Positions 1-5,572 are shown, numbered from the stretch's first letter. The stretch is 9,063 nt of DNA from Sedimentisphaerales bacterium (GCA_030636065.1 DAOVXR010000045.1:1-9063), one strand, 5' to 3'. Made by a program: numbers and translations. Notes: generated from the sequence alone by a model not told the origin.

Positions 1-1
1 C

Positions 2-196
2 CGGACATACTCCAAACTCGGCGTCAGCGACAGTGTGGAGTTCTGCGGAAAACTGCTGGAGGAAGCCAAAGTCGCTTGTGTGCCTGGTATCGGTTTCGGT
101 TGCGACCAGAATATCCGTATGAGTTTCGCCACCAGCATGGATATGATCGACAAAGGCGTTGACCGCCTGAAGGCCTTTATTGAAACTACCGGTTGA
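2..196 (+). CDS. C-terminal end of a class I/II (aspartate-type) aminotransferase, partial
   Basis: The reading frame is open from the left edge to TGA at 194-196 and gives the last 64 residues of a protein. The fragment has the ending of pyridoxal-phosphate aspartate aminotransferases of the bacterial Ib type: LLEEAKVACVPGIGFG, then IRMSFATSMDMIDKGVDRL. In this family the Arg of the (I)R(L/M)S(F/Y)ATS motif binds the substrate alpha-carboxylate; here it is residue 39 of the fragment (bases 116-118). The family moves the amino group between aspartate or a related amino acid and a 2-oxo acid in the cytoplasm. The lysine that binds the cofactor lies upstream of the window, so substrate specificity cannot be read. 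The next gene starts more than 500 bp away across repeats, so shared transcription with the SPFH genes is not indicated. Confidence 0.85.
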   Translation, partial: RTYSKLGVSDSVEFCGKLLEEAKVACVPGIGFGCDQNIRMSFATSMDMIDKGVDRLKAFIETTG

Positions 197-237
197 TTGC
201 AAAAAGCGTGTAGCTGTTCACGGGTTCTTGTTAGCAG

Positions 238-258
238 GTAGGGCGAGCCGTGCCCGCC
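238..258. repeat. GTAGGGCG-type short palindrome, copy 1
   Basis: GTAGGGCGAGCCGTGCCCGCC forms a 7-bp stem (242-248 with 252-258) around a 3-base loop, with one A-C mismatch. It closely matches the perfect copy at 488-508 and is related to the GTAGG(G/A)TGGG units at 3690, 3798 and 3872. Confidence 0.8.
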
Positions 259-280
259 TCATAAAAAATATTTTGTGTGG

Positions 281-307
281 CACCTTTCCGCCGAAGGCGG
301 AGAGGTG
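281..307. repeat. 27-nt near-perfect hairpin
   Basis: The arms CACCT-T-TCCGCC and GGCGGA-G-AGGTG pair over 12 positions (one T-G wobble) around a GAA loop. No T-run follows, so it is not a typical intrinsic terminator. A decayed relative lies at 629-659, which keeps CTTTCCG and AGAGGTGTTCC but has lost the inner arm. This suggests a dispersed element rather than a gene-specific signal. Confidence 0.75.
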
Positions 308-364
308 TTCCCACTGCAACGTATACTAATTAACCGGCGTTTGCAATCAAAAATCTGTTTTTCC

Positions 365-380
365 CCGGTGTTATTACCGG
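365..380. repeat. Small hairpin CCGGT-GTTATT-ACCGG
   Basis: A perfect 5-bp inverted repeat with a 6-base loop. It sits between two copies of GTTTGCAATC (339-348 and 386-395). It is short enough to be chance, but it lies in a run of palindromes. Confidence 0.45.
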
Positions 381-453
381 AGTTTGTTTGCAATCGAGCG
401 ATAAAACCGTTATCATTACCACCACTATTTAGGCTGGCCTGTGTTCCGCGTTT

Positions 454-510
454 ATTAGCCCCCGACTTTATGTCGTGGGGTTCCTAAGTAGGGCGGGCCA
501 TGCCCGCCAT
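454..510. repeat. Composite repeat: ATTAGCCCCCGA hairpin joined to a GTAGGGCGGG palindrome
   Basis: The first half is a hairpin: CCCCCGAC (459-466) pairs with GTCGTGGGG (472-480) around TTTAT with one mismatch. The linker TTCCTAA joins it to a perfect palindrome, GGCGGGC (492-498), CAT, GCCCGCC (502-508). The same order, ATTAGCCCCCGA ... GGGG(A)TTC(C/T)T(A/G)AGTAGGG, recurs at 3719-3820, so the two modules travel together. Confidence 0.8.
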
Positions 511-558
511 TTGAGATCGCTTGTGACGTGTGGCAGCCACCGAGTCTTCGAGGTGGAT

Positions 559-634
559 GGGTGGCATGCTTTAGCGTAGCTTATGCGGAGCATAAGTAAG
601 CTTAAGCATGGTTTTTCAATTGGGGGTGCCACCC
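559..634. repeat. Large nested inverted repeat upstream of the HflK-like gene
   Basis: The outer arms GGGTGGCA (559-566) and TGCCACCC (627-634) are perfect complements. Inside, CATGCTT (565-571) pairs with AAGCATG (604-610), and CTTATGC (580-586) pairs with GCATAAG (590-596) around GGA. The two outer pairings share two bases, so they may be alternative folds. The ATG at 608 lies inside an arm of this element, which argues against it as the start of the following gene. Confidence 0.75.
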
Positions 635-659
635 TTTCCGTATTTCAGAGAGGTGTTCC
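629..659. repeat. Decayed relative of the 281-307 hairpin element
   Basis: It shares CCACC/CACC, CTTTCCG and AGAGGTGTTCC, in the same order and at similar spacing, with 279-311. The GC-rich inner stem has been replaced by TATTTC. Confidence 0.5.
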
Positions 660-665
660 TGTACC

Positions 666-682
666 GCAGGCGTCTCGCCTGC
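666..682. repeat. GCAGGCG-TCT-CGCCTGC hairpin
   Basis: A perfect 7-bp stem with a TCT loop. If translation began at 608 this hairpin would be coding and give the unlikely stretch YRRRLACNCC, which is further evidence that the real start is downstream at 728. Confidence 0.75.
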
Positions 683-727
683 AATTGTTGTTTATTTTAT
701 ATTTTTATATTTTTTACGGATAAAGAA

Positions 728-2716
728 ATGAATCTGTCACCGAAACGAGCCGAGCTTTTGTCGCTGATCGCATTTGTGCTTCAGATTTTATTCTCGCTTT
801 TGGTACTGTTGGTATCGGCGCAGGTATATTCGCCGGCACTGAGGATCGAAGCGTGGCATTTTCTCGGTGGTACCGGCATTTGGCTGATATTGCTGTTACA
901 GTTTCGCCAGATGCGACTGGCTCAGGAAGAGCGACTTGACGCCGAGCAGTATCAGAGACTGCGTCGTGAGGGAAAGGACACCTCTGTTTTCGAATCGACT
1001 GCTGTGGCGGATAGTTTTCAGGTCTCTCAGCGGCGGCTCGATTGGCTGGAAAAATATTTATTACCGACCGTTGCCCTGCTCAACTCGGCTTACCTGTTAA
1101 TTATGGGTTATTGGCTGTTGCGTCAGGTTCAGGCCTCGCCGGAAACGATATTGGCCGGTCAGGACGTTGTTTTCAAGTCAGCCGCCTTTATTGCCGGGAT
1201 CGCTCTTATTAGTTTTCTCTTTTCGCGTTACGCGGTCGGCATGAGTCGGCAGGCACAATGGCGGCCGTTGCGTGCGGGCGGCAGTTATCTTTTTAGTAAT
1301 GCCCTGGCATGTTTTGCCCTCGCGATTGTCTTGATTTTAACGAGCCGATACCCTGCCTCTGAGCGGGTCGTACAGTATGTTCTCGTTATCCTGATGCTTG
1401 CTATCGGTATCGAGAATATCTGGAACCTTGTATTGGACGCCTTTAGCCCGCGGATTAGAGGACGATACCGACGCGCGCCTTTTGAATCGCGGCTTTTAGG
1501 TTTGTTTAGCGAGCCGGGCGGCATCCTGCATACTTTTGCGCAGGCCATTGATTATCAGTTTGGCTTTAAGGTCTCGGACACCTGGTTTTTCAAATTACTT
1601 TCGCGGACATTTATCTGGTTGTTTTTGGCGATGGTAGCGACCTTGTTCCTGATTACGTCTTTGGCTATTGTCCCTTCGGGCAATGTAGCCGTACTGGAAC
1701 GATTTGGCAGACCACTTGATTTCGAACACCCCCTTTCTGCCGGCCTGCACTTGAAATGGCCCTGGCCGATTGATGACATCCGCTTGTTTCCTGTCGAGCA
1801 ATTACAGACCGTCGATGTGGGCTTTACCAGGAAAGCCCCTATAATAGACGAAAGAACAGGCCGTGAAACCCCCGATCTTACCCCCATTTTATGGACGAAG
1901 GAGCATTGGAAAGAGGAACATCCGTTTATGGTGGCGTTTTCAATTTCTGAGCAACCTGCCGATGCTGCCGTCCGGGAATCTGATGCTGCCGTTCGGGAAT
2001 CGGAGATGCTTTCTGATGAACCGGTTGCCCGCAATGATTTTGATATGTTGGTGGTGGCCTTTGTTGTTCACTATCGCATTGTCGATATCGAAAAGTACGG
2101 TTACGACTATGCCGACCCGCGGACCTTGCTCGAGGCCGTTTGTAATCGTCAGGTAGTTCATTTTTGCGCTGAATCCAATATCGAAAACCTGCTCGGCCCC
2201 GGCAGACACAAGACCTCGGACGCGCTCAAAGGGCTGATTCAGAAGCAGGTGGAAGATTATGGCCTGGGCGTAAAAATCACATTTGTCGGTTTGGAATCCG
2301 TACATCCTCCGATTGATGTGGCCCCTTCATTTGAAAAGGTTGTTGCTGCCCTGCAGGAAAAACAGGCTAAGGTTCTCAAGTCTTATGGCGAGTCGAATGC
2401 GACTATTTCAATGGCACGGGGTAAAAGTGCGGAACGGATATATAGAGCCAGGGCCTATGCGAGCGAACGTTCTCAGTTGGCACGGGCCGGGGCCGAACGA
2501 TTCGCCCGGCAACTTGAAGCTTATCGCAAGGGCAAAAACGTGTATTTATGGCGGGAGTATCTTTCGGTATTGGACGAGATGTTACCGGCCATGAGAAAAT
2601 ATATTATCGCCTCGGACAACGTCGGCCATTGGGTTTATGAGCTTGACTTGAAAGAGAAGTTACAGCCCGACCTGTTTGAGGGGTTGGGTATTAATGAAGA
2701 AGACAAGGAGAACTAA
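728..2716 (+). CDS. hflK: HflK-like SPFH protein with a multi-pass membrane N-terminal domain
   Basis: 662 residues from ATG 728; the frame is open from 608, but that extra part is made of repeats. The last 350 or so residues are HflK-like: a membrane helix at about 294-315, then VPSGNVAVLERFGRPL, the turn LSAGLHLKWPWPIDDI (337-351), DMLVVAFVVHYRI (439-451), ESVHPPIDVAPSFEKVVAA (523-541), an Ala/Arg/Glu-rich helical stretch (about 541-600), and YLSVLDEMLPAMRKYIIASD (611-630), which matches the HflK ending. Residues 1-240 are extra and contain about six membrane helices (near 8-31, 43-59, 110-131, 149-168, 188-206, 213-235). E. coli HflK has 419 residues and one helix. The SPFH part also has an insertion at about 366-436. 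In E. coli, HflK with HflC forms a cage around the FtsH protease at the inner membrane. HflC follows after 3 bp, so they are co-transcribed. Assignment to the family is firm; the role of the N-terminal domain is unknown. Confidence 0.88.
   Translation: MNLSPKRAELLSLIAFVLQILFSLLVLLVSAQVYSPALRIEAWHFLGGTGIWLILLLQFRQMRLAQEERLDAEQYQRLRREGKDTSVFESTAVADSFQVSQRRLDWLEKYLLPTVALLNSAYLLIMGYWLLRQVQASPETILAGQDVVFKSAAFIAGIALISFLFSRYAVGMSRQAQWRPLRAGGSYLFSNALACFALAIVLILTSRYPASERVVQYVLVILMLAIGIENIWNLVLDAFSPRIRGRYRRAPFESRLLGLFSEPGGILHTFAQAIDYQFGFKVSDTWFFKLLSRTFIWLFLAMVATLFLITSLAIVPSGNVAVLERFGRPLDFEHPLSAGLHLKWPWPIDDIRLFPVEQLQTVDVGFTRKAPIIDERTGRETPDLTPILWTKEHWKEEHPFMVAFSISEQPADAAVRESDAAVRESEMLSDEPVARNDFDMLVVAFVVHYRIVDIEKYGYDYADPRTLLEAVCNRQVVHFCAESNIENLLGPGRHKTSDALKGLIQKQVEDYGLGVKITFVGLESVHPPIDVAPSFEKVVAALQEKQAKVLKSYGESNATISMARGKSAERIYRARAYASERSQLARAGAERFARQLEAYRKGKNVYLWREYLSVLDEMLPAMRKYIIASDNVGHWVYELDLKEKLQPDLFEGLGINEEDKEN
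1961..2002 (+). repeat. 21-bp in-frame tandem duplication inside the HflK-like gene
   Basis: Two units (1961-1981 and 1982-2002) match at 19 of 21 bases and encode DAAVRES then DAAVRES (residues 412-425). The copy lies in the SPFH loop insertion, which suggests a recent length change in a tolerant region. Confidence 0.9.
2705..2710 (+). promoter_or_regulatory. Ribosome binding site AAGGAG deciding a GTG start
   Basis: AAGGAG lies inside the last codons of the HflK-like gene, 9 bases before the GTG at 2720. It supports translation of the HflC-like gene from GTG and coupling of the two genes. Confidence 0.75.
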
Positions 2717-2719
2717 CAG

Positions 2720-3679
2720 GTGAAAAAGCATATCGGTTCGATTGTGATTGCTTTATTGATAGTGGGCATCCTGCTGCTTTATATGGTTACGTTCACTGTC
2801 CGTTGGCAGGAAAAGGCTTTGGTACTCACCTTCGGCAAAATCAGCCGTCCGGAGACTGAAGCCGGCTTGAAATGGAAATGGCCCTATCCTGTCCAGACCG
2901 TGGTAAAGTTTGACGGCCGAATTCGCACACTGGACCAGCAGACTGCCCAGACACAGACCAGGGACAAGACCAACGTGATTGCCACTGTTTATATCAACTG
3001 GAAAATTGTCGAGCCTAAGCTTTTTTACGAACGGTTCCGTAAGGGCGGCACATCCGGTGATGATGTTATTTATGAGGCGGAAAAAACCTTGCGTGGTTGG
3101 CTGGCGGGTTCGGCCAATATTATCACCGAGTATAATCTCGGCGAACTCGTTACCGAAGACGCCGAAAAATTCAAGCTGCCTGAACTCGAAAAGGGAAAAC
3201 CCGGTCAGCCTGGCGGCATGTTGGCTTATCTCGTGGATAAAGTTGGTGTCGATGGTGGCTCTGGGATTGAAATTGTCGATTTGGGGATTAAACGCCTTGG
3301 TGTGCCTGACTTTGTTAGTGGAAAGGTGTTTGACCGGATGAAGGCAGATCGTGAGGCCGTTGTTCTTACGTTGTTGTCCGAAGGCGCAAGTGAAGCCGAA
3401 AGCATCAAAGGAGAAGCCGATGGTCAGGCTAAAGAGATCGAGGCCGAAGCAAAAGCCTTGGCCAAGAATATTATGGGCAAAGGGGACGCCGAGGCCGCGC
3501 AGTATTACGCCGTCTTTTTGGACAACCCGCAGTTAGCCAATTATCTTCGAAAACTTGAAACGCTTCGTAAAACTCTTAATAAGCGTACCACTATTGTTTT
3601 GGACAGTGAATCGGCGCCGTATAATCTTCTGCAAAAATTGCCCAGGGTGGAAGCGGAAATGAAAAACACGGAAAATTGA
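2720..3679 (+). CDS. hflC: HflC-like SPFH membrane protein
   Basis: 319 residues (E. coli HflC has 334), starting at GTG. One membrane helix lies near residues 6-24, followed directly by the SPFH domain: TVRWQEKALVLTFGKISRP (26-44), EAGLKWKWPYPVQTVVKFD (47-65), then LDQQTAQTQTRDKTNVIATVYINWKI (71-96), the typical HflC strand pair with no insertion. The HflC signature RMKADREAV (206-214) leads into a Glu/Ala-rich helix and then GKGDAEAAQYYAVF (253-266), and the protein ends with an HflC-type TIVLDSESAPYNLLQKLP. HflC pairs with HflK in a membrane-anchored ring that surrounds FtsH in E. coli. The 3-bp gap to the upstream HflK-like gene argues for a fixed stoichiometric partnership. The protein ends soon after the conserved core. 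Confidence 0.92.
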   Translation: MKKHIGSIVIALLIVGILLLYMVTFTVRWQEKALVLTFGKISRPETEAGLKWKWPYPVQTVVKFDGRIRTLDQQTAQTQTRDKTNVIATVYINWKIVEPKLFYERFRKGGTSGDDVIYEAEKTLRGWLAGSANIITEYNLGELVTEDAEKFKLPELEKGKPGQPGGMLAYLVDKVGVDGGSGIEIVDLGIKRLGVPDFVSGKVFDRMKADREAVVLTLLSEGASEAESIKGEADGQAKEIEAEAKALAKNIMGKGDAEAAQYYAVFLDNPQLANYLRKLETLRKTLNKRTTIVLDSESAPYNLLQKLPRVEAEMKNTEN

Positions 3680-3689
3680 ATATAATTCT

Positions 3690-3714
3690 GTAGGATGGGC
3701 TTTAGCCCATGCTG
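3690..3714. repeat. GTAGGATGGG-type palindrome
   Basis: ATGGGCT-TT-AGCCCAT (3695-3710) is a perfect 7-bp stem within the GTAGG-led unit. It lies 10 bases after the HflC-like stop codon and has no T-run after it. Confidence 0.8.
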
Positions 3715-3718
3715 TCTG

Positions 3719-3820
3719 ATTAGCCCCCGATGTAAAACATGTCCCAGCGTAAGCATGTCCCCGCGAAGGCAGGGGGCGGGGATCGGGGGATTCTTGAGTA
3801 GGGTGGGGCTTTGACCCACG
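3719..3820. repeat. Composite repeat, second copy with an enlarged loop
   Basis: It begins ATTAGCCCCCGAT like the element at 454. The arms CCCCCGAT (3724-3731) and ATCGGGGG (3782-3789) are perfect 8-bp complements separated by 50 bases, where the 454 copy has only 5. The loop holds two ACATGTCCC/GCATGTCCC words and a CCCCGCGAAGGCAGGGG mini-hairpin. The linker TTCTTGA leads into the GTAGGGTGGGG palindrome, as in the first copy. Confidence 0.8.
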
Positions 3821-3867
3821 CGGTTTTCTTACGCCCTGAAAGGGCAAAATAAACAGCGTATAGTGAG
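3798..3867 (+). repeat. Long direct repeat, copy A (54-nt core plus 16-nt tail)
   Basis: The core 3798-3851 carries a GTGGGG/CCCAC stem, then ACGCGGTTTTCTTACGCCCT and GAAAGGGCAAAATA. It matches 51 of 54 bases at 3872-3925. The part from 3829 to 3867 also matches 38 of 39 bases at 3972-4010. The GCCCT-GAA-AGGGC segment is itself a 5-bp hairpin. Confidence 0.9.
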
Positions 3868-3871
3868 TTTT

Positions 3872-3925
3872 GTAGGGTGGGGTTTTACCCCACGCGGTTT
3901 TCTTACGCCCTGAAAGGGCAAAATA
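3872..3925 (+). repeat. Long direct repeat, copy B
   Basis: It is 54 bases long and differs from copy A at three loop-side positions. Here the first stem is better (GTGGGGT and ACCCCAC around TTT), so the changes keep or improve pairing. It lacks the AACAGCGTATAGTGAG tail found in the other two copies. Confidence 0.9.
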
Positions 3926-3931
3926 GCTTAG

Positions 3932-3950
3932 CCCAGGGCAACGCCCTGGG
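3932..3950. repeat. Perfect GC-rich hairpin CCCAGGGC-AAC-GCCCTGGG
   Basis: An 8-bp perfect stem with an AAC loop. No U-run follows (TTGAAGG), so an intrinsic terminator is not supported. It separates copy B from copy C of the direct repeat. Confidence 0.8.
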
Positions 3951-3971
3951 TTGAAGGAATGATATATAATT

Positions 3972-4010
3972 TTACGCCCTGAAGGGGCAAAATAAACAGC
4001 GTATAGTGAG
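3972..4010 (+). repeat. Direct repeat, copy C, reaching the next gene's translation start
   Basis: 38 of 39 bases match 3829-3867; the single change, A to G, gives GAAGGGGC. The last bases, GTGAG (4006-4010), lie 6 bases before the ATG at 4017 and are the only candidate ribosome binding sequence, so the repeat seems to provide the initiation region of the third SPFH gene. Confidence 0.85.
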
Positions 4011-4016
4011 TGATAT

Positions 4017-5360
4017 ATGACTGAGCAACAAAACAATCCGGAAGAACAACCAACACCAGAAAACGGGTCCCAACCGCTACCGCCCGACGATTTACAGGCC
4101 GCCGCGCAGACTGAAATCTCGCCTGCTTCTTCGGTTGCTGTTGAGCGTGAGCGTCTTGACCCGGCCAATCAGGCGTTGGCTGATGCTTTGCGTATAAGTT
4201 TTATGATTCTGAAGTTGGTCATGATTTTTGTCGTTGGTTTGTTTATTGCCGGCGGCTTTTATCAGGTGGAGCAGAACCAGCGGGCGGTTGAACTGCTTTT
4301 CGGCAGGGTGCAGGGTGCAGGCAGAGAGGCGATTGCAGAGCCGGGTTGGCATTGGGTTTGGCCTTATGTGGGGGAGGTGATTTTGATCCCTGCCCCGACA
4401 GCGGTACAGACTTTGGACGTGGATTCTTTTTGGTATTATATGACTGAGAAGGAGAAGGTGCTTGGCAAGGTAATGCGTACCGAAAAAACTTTGCAGATTG
4501 TTCGTGACGGTTACAGCCTTACATCTACTCGCCGTGCCGACCGGGCATTGCTGATGGACGATTCTGATGGTGGTGGTTTGGACAGAGGTGAAAGGGAATT
4601 ATCTGTTACTGATTATAATCTTGTGCATACGAAGTGGCGGATTGAGTATTATGTTACCGACCCGATAACATTTGTCCGGAACCTTTGGGACGGAAGGAAG
4701 CGGGGTTGGTTCATAGTTGATCGATTATTAAAAAGAGTGTTGTCTGATGCCGTTATTAATGTAAGTGCTCATCGGGACATCGACTGGATACTTTGGCAAA
4801 ATACTAATCAGTTCACAAATGATGTTGAGGTTCTGATGACTGCTCGTCTCGATGCGCTTGACATTGGCTTGACTGCCAAGCTGATTTTGATTGATAAATC
4901 CATACCTCACCAGGTCAGGCCTGCCTTTAACCAGGCCACTGCTGCCCGCAGTATGAAAAACGCCATGCTTGAAACCGCCGGCGCGAAGGCCCGCGAAATT
5001 GTCAATAAGGCAAAGGCGCAGGAAAAAATTATTATTGCCAATGCCAATGCCTATAGAAAAATTATTGTCAATGCCGCCAAGGCTGACGCCGCGTATATCG
5101 ATGAGGTACTCGACAAGATTAACAGCAAGACGCGGGAAAGGTTCCCGGACAACGTATCTGATTGTCAGGCCAAGCGCAAACAGGCTTTTAATGATCTGTT
5201 GAACGAGACTGTCGATCAGTTATATCAGGAAATGTTGCGGGAAGTTATGGTCGCCGCAGACGAGACGATAGTACTGCCCGCGACCGCCGGCAAACCGAAA
5301 GAAGTCCGCGTCCAGATCAGCCGCGACCCCGAAATAGAGCGTAAAAAGCGTCAAAAATAA
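4017..5360 (+). CDS. Second HflK-like SPFH membrane protein
   Basis: 447 residues from ATG 4017. The first 45 residues are rich in Pro, Gln and Glu and hydrophilic, like the N-terminal tail of E. coli HflK. One membrane helix (about 59-81) is followed by the SPFH start FYQVEQNQRAVELLFGRVQ (81-99) and the turn EPGWHWVWPYVGEV (108-121). A loop at about 138-199 is enlarged and acidic (DDSDGGGLDRGE, 181-192). Then come HTKWRIEYYVTDPITFVRN (204-222) and IPHQVRPAFNQATAARSMKNAM (296-317), an Ala/Lys/Ile-rich helix of coiled-coil type (about 318-372), and a basic C-terminus ending KKRQK. It has no extra membrane helices. A third partner in the HflK/HflC assembly is the simplest reading, since it is the next gene on the same strand. 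It may instead form its own ring. Family assignment is firm; function is inferred. Confidence 0.85.
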   Translation: MTEQQNNPEEQPTPENGSQPLPPDDLQAAAQTEISPASSVAVERERLDPANQALADALRISFMILKLVMIFVVGLFIAGGFYQVEQNQRAVELLFGRVQGAGREAIAEPGWHWVWPYVGEVILIPAPTAVQTLDVDSFWYYMTEKEKVLGKVMRTEKTLQIVRDGYSLTSTRRADRALLMDDSDGGGLDRGERELSVTDYNLVHTKWRIEYYVTDPITFVRNLWDGRKRGWFIVDRLLKRVLSDAVINVSAHRDIDWILWQNTNQFTNDVEVLMTARLDALDIGLTAKLILIDKSIPHQVRPAFNQATAARSMKNAMLETAGAKAREIVNKAKAQEKIIIANANAYRKIIVNAAKADAAYIDEVLDKINSKTRERFPDNVSDCQAKRKQAFNDLLNETVDQLYQEMLREVMVAADETIVLPATAGKPKEVRVQISRDPEIERKKRQK

Positions 5361-5542
5361 GGAAAAAGGTAAAAACGGATAATTGTCCAAAAACATCGAA
5401 AAGTAGCGAAAAAGTCGTAACTTTCGTTAAAAAATGGTTATGGTAAAAAAAAATGTGAACGATTTTTTGTAATAATCAGTGTTTTTCGGCATTTTTTGAT
5501 GAAAATTGAGCGGTTTTTCGCAATTATTTTTTCGGTTTTTTT
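5343..5542. promoter_or_regulatory. Phased A/T-tract region, predicted curved DNA
   Basis: A-tracts of 4-9 bases centre near 5345, 5355, 5365, 5373, 5391, 5400, 5411, 5431 and 5449. They are followed by T-tracts near 5465, 5484, 5494, 5516, 5529 and 5539. Many steps are 9-11 or 17-21 bases, close to one or two helical turns, which is the arrangement known to bend DNA. The word CGAAAA occurs twice on the + strand (5397, 5407) and three times on the other strand as TTTTCG (near 5483, 5515, 5529). The region fills the gap before the metal ATPase gene, where a promoter is expected. It overlaps the end of the third SPFH gene by 18 bases. Confidence 0.6.
5504..5532 (+). terminator. Possible weak intrinsic terminator after the third SPFH gene
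   Basis: AATT-GA-GCG, loop GTTTTT, CGC-AATT (5504-5525) can form a bulged stem followed by T-rich sequence (5527-5532, then another run at 5536-5542). The stem is short and has only three GC pairs. The arrangement may simply be part of the A/T-tract region. Confidence 0.3.
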
Positions 5543-5572
5543 AACGTATCCGGCACCCCGTCGGAATGAGTA

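Larger units (their letters stand above)
197..727. other. 531-bp intergenic region made largely of palindromic repeats, no credible gene
   Basis: No convincing gene lies here. The stretch contains at least seven inverted-repeat units, listed separately, joined by short AT-rich spacers. The longest open frame (275-487, + strand, 70 codons) runs straight through the hairpins at 281-307, 365-380 and 454-480, so its product is a by-product of repeats. The last 45 bases before the ATG at 728 are strongly T-rich and could hold a promoter, but no clear -35/-10 pair stands out. A TTGTTG at 685-690 with TATTTT at 708-713 is the best candidate and is weak. Confidence 0.75.
3680..4016. other. 337-bp repeat-filled gap between HflC-like and third SPFH genes
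   Basis: No gene is seen. More than two thirds of the stretch belongs to identifiable palindromes or direct repeats, listed separately. The order is a small palindrome, a composite hairpin, two near-identical 54-nt units 74 bp apart, a perfect GC-rich hairpin, and a third partial copy ending just before the next start codon. It may break the three-gene unit into two transcripts, or some of it may be transcribed and act as stem-loops that stabilise or end the upstream message. Confidence 0.8.

Noticed and set aside
275..487. 70-codon open frame on the + strand
   Set aside because: It runs through three hairpin repeats, has no ribosome binding sequence, and its product has no domain-like pattern.
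685..713. Sigma-70-like promoter TTGTTG-N17-TATTTT
   Set aside because: The -10 match is weak, the surroundings are T-rich enough to give such matches by chance, and the leader would be very short.
608..727. Upstream ATG extending the HflK-like protein by 40 residues
   Set aside because: The ATG lies in an arm of a nested inverted repeat, and the added residues are encoded by repeats, including the 666-682 hairpin. ATG 728 leads directly into a natural membrane-protein N-terminus.
3932..3950. Intrinsic terminator
   Set aside because: The stem is strong, but TTGAAGG follows instead of a T-run, and similar hairpins recur as repeats.
3798..4010. CRISPR array
   Set aside because: There are only three copies of unequal length at irregular spacing; the 20-46-base gaps include another palindrome, and no cas gene is present. 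The units are themselves compound palindromes.
3533..4168. 211-codon - strand frame across the repeat region
   Set aside because: It is formed by repeats and the antisense of two SPFH genes; its product repeats low-complexity repeat-derived words.
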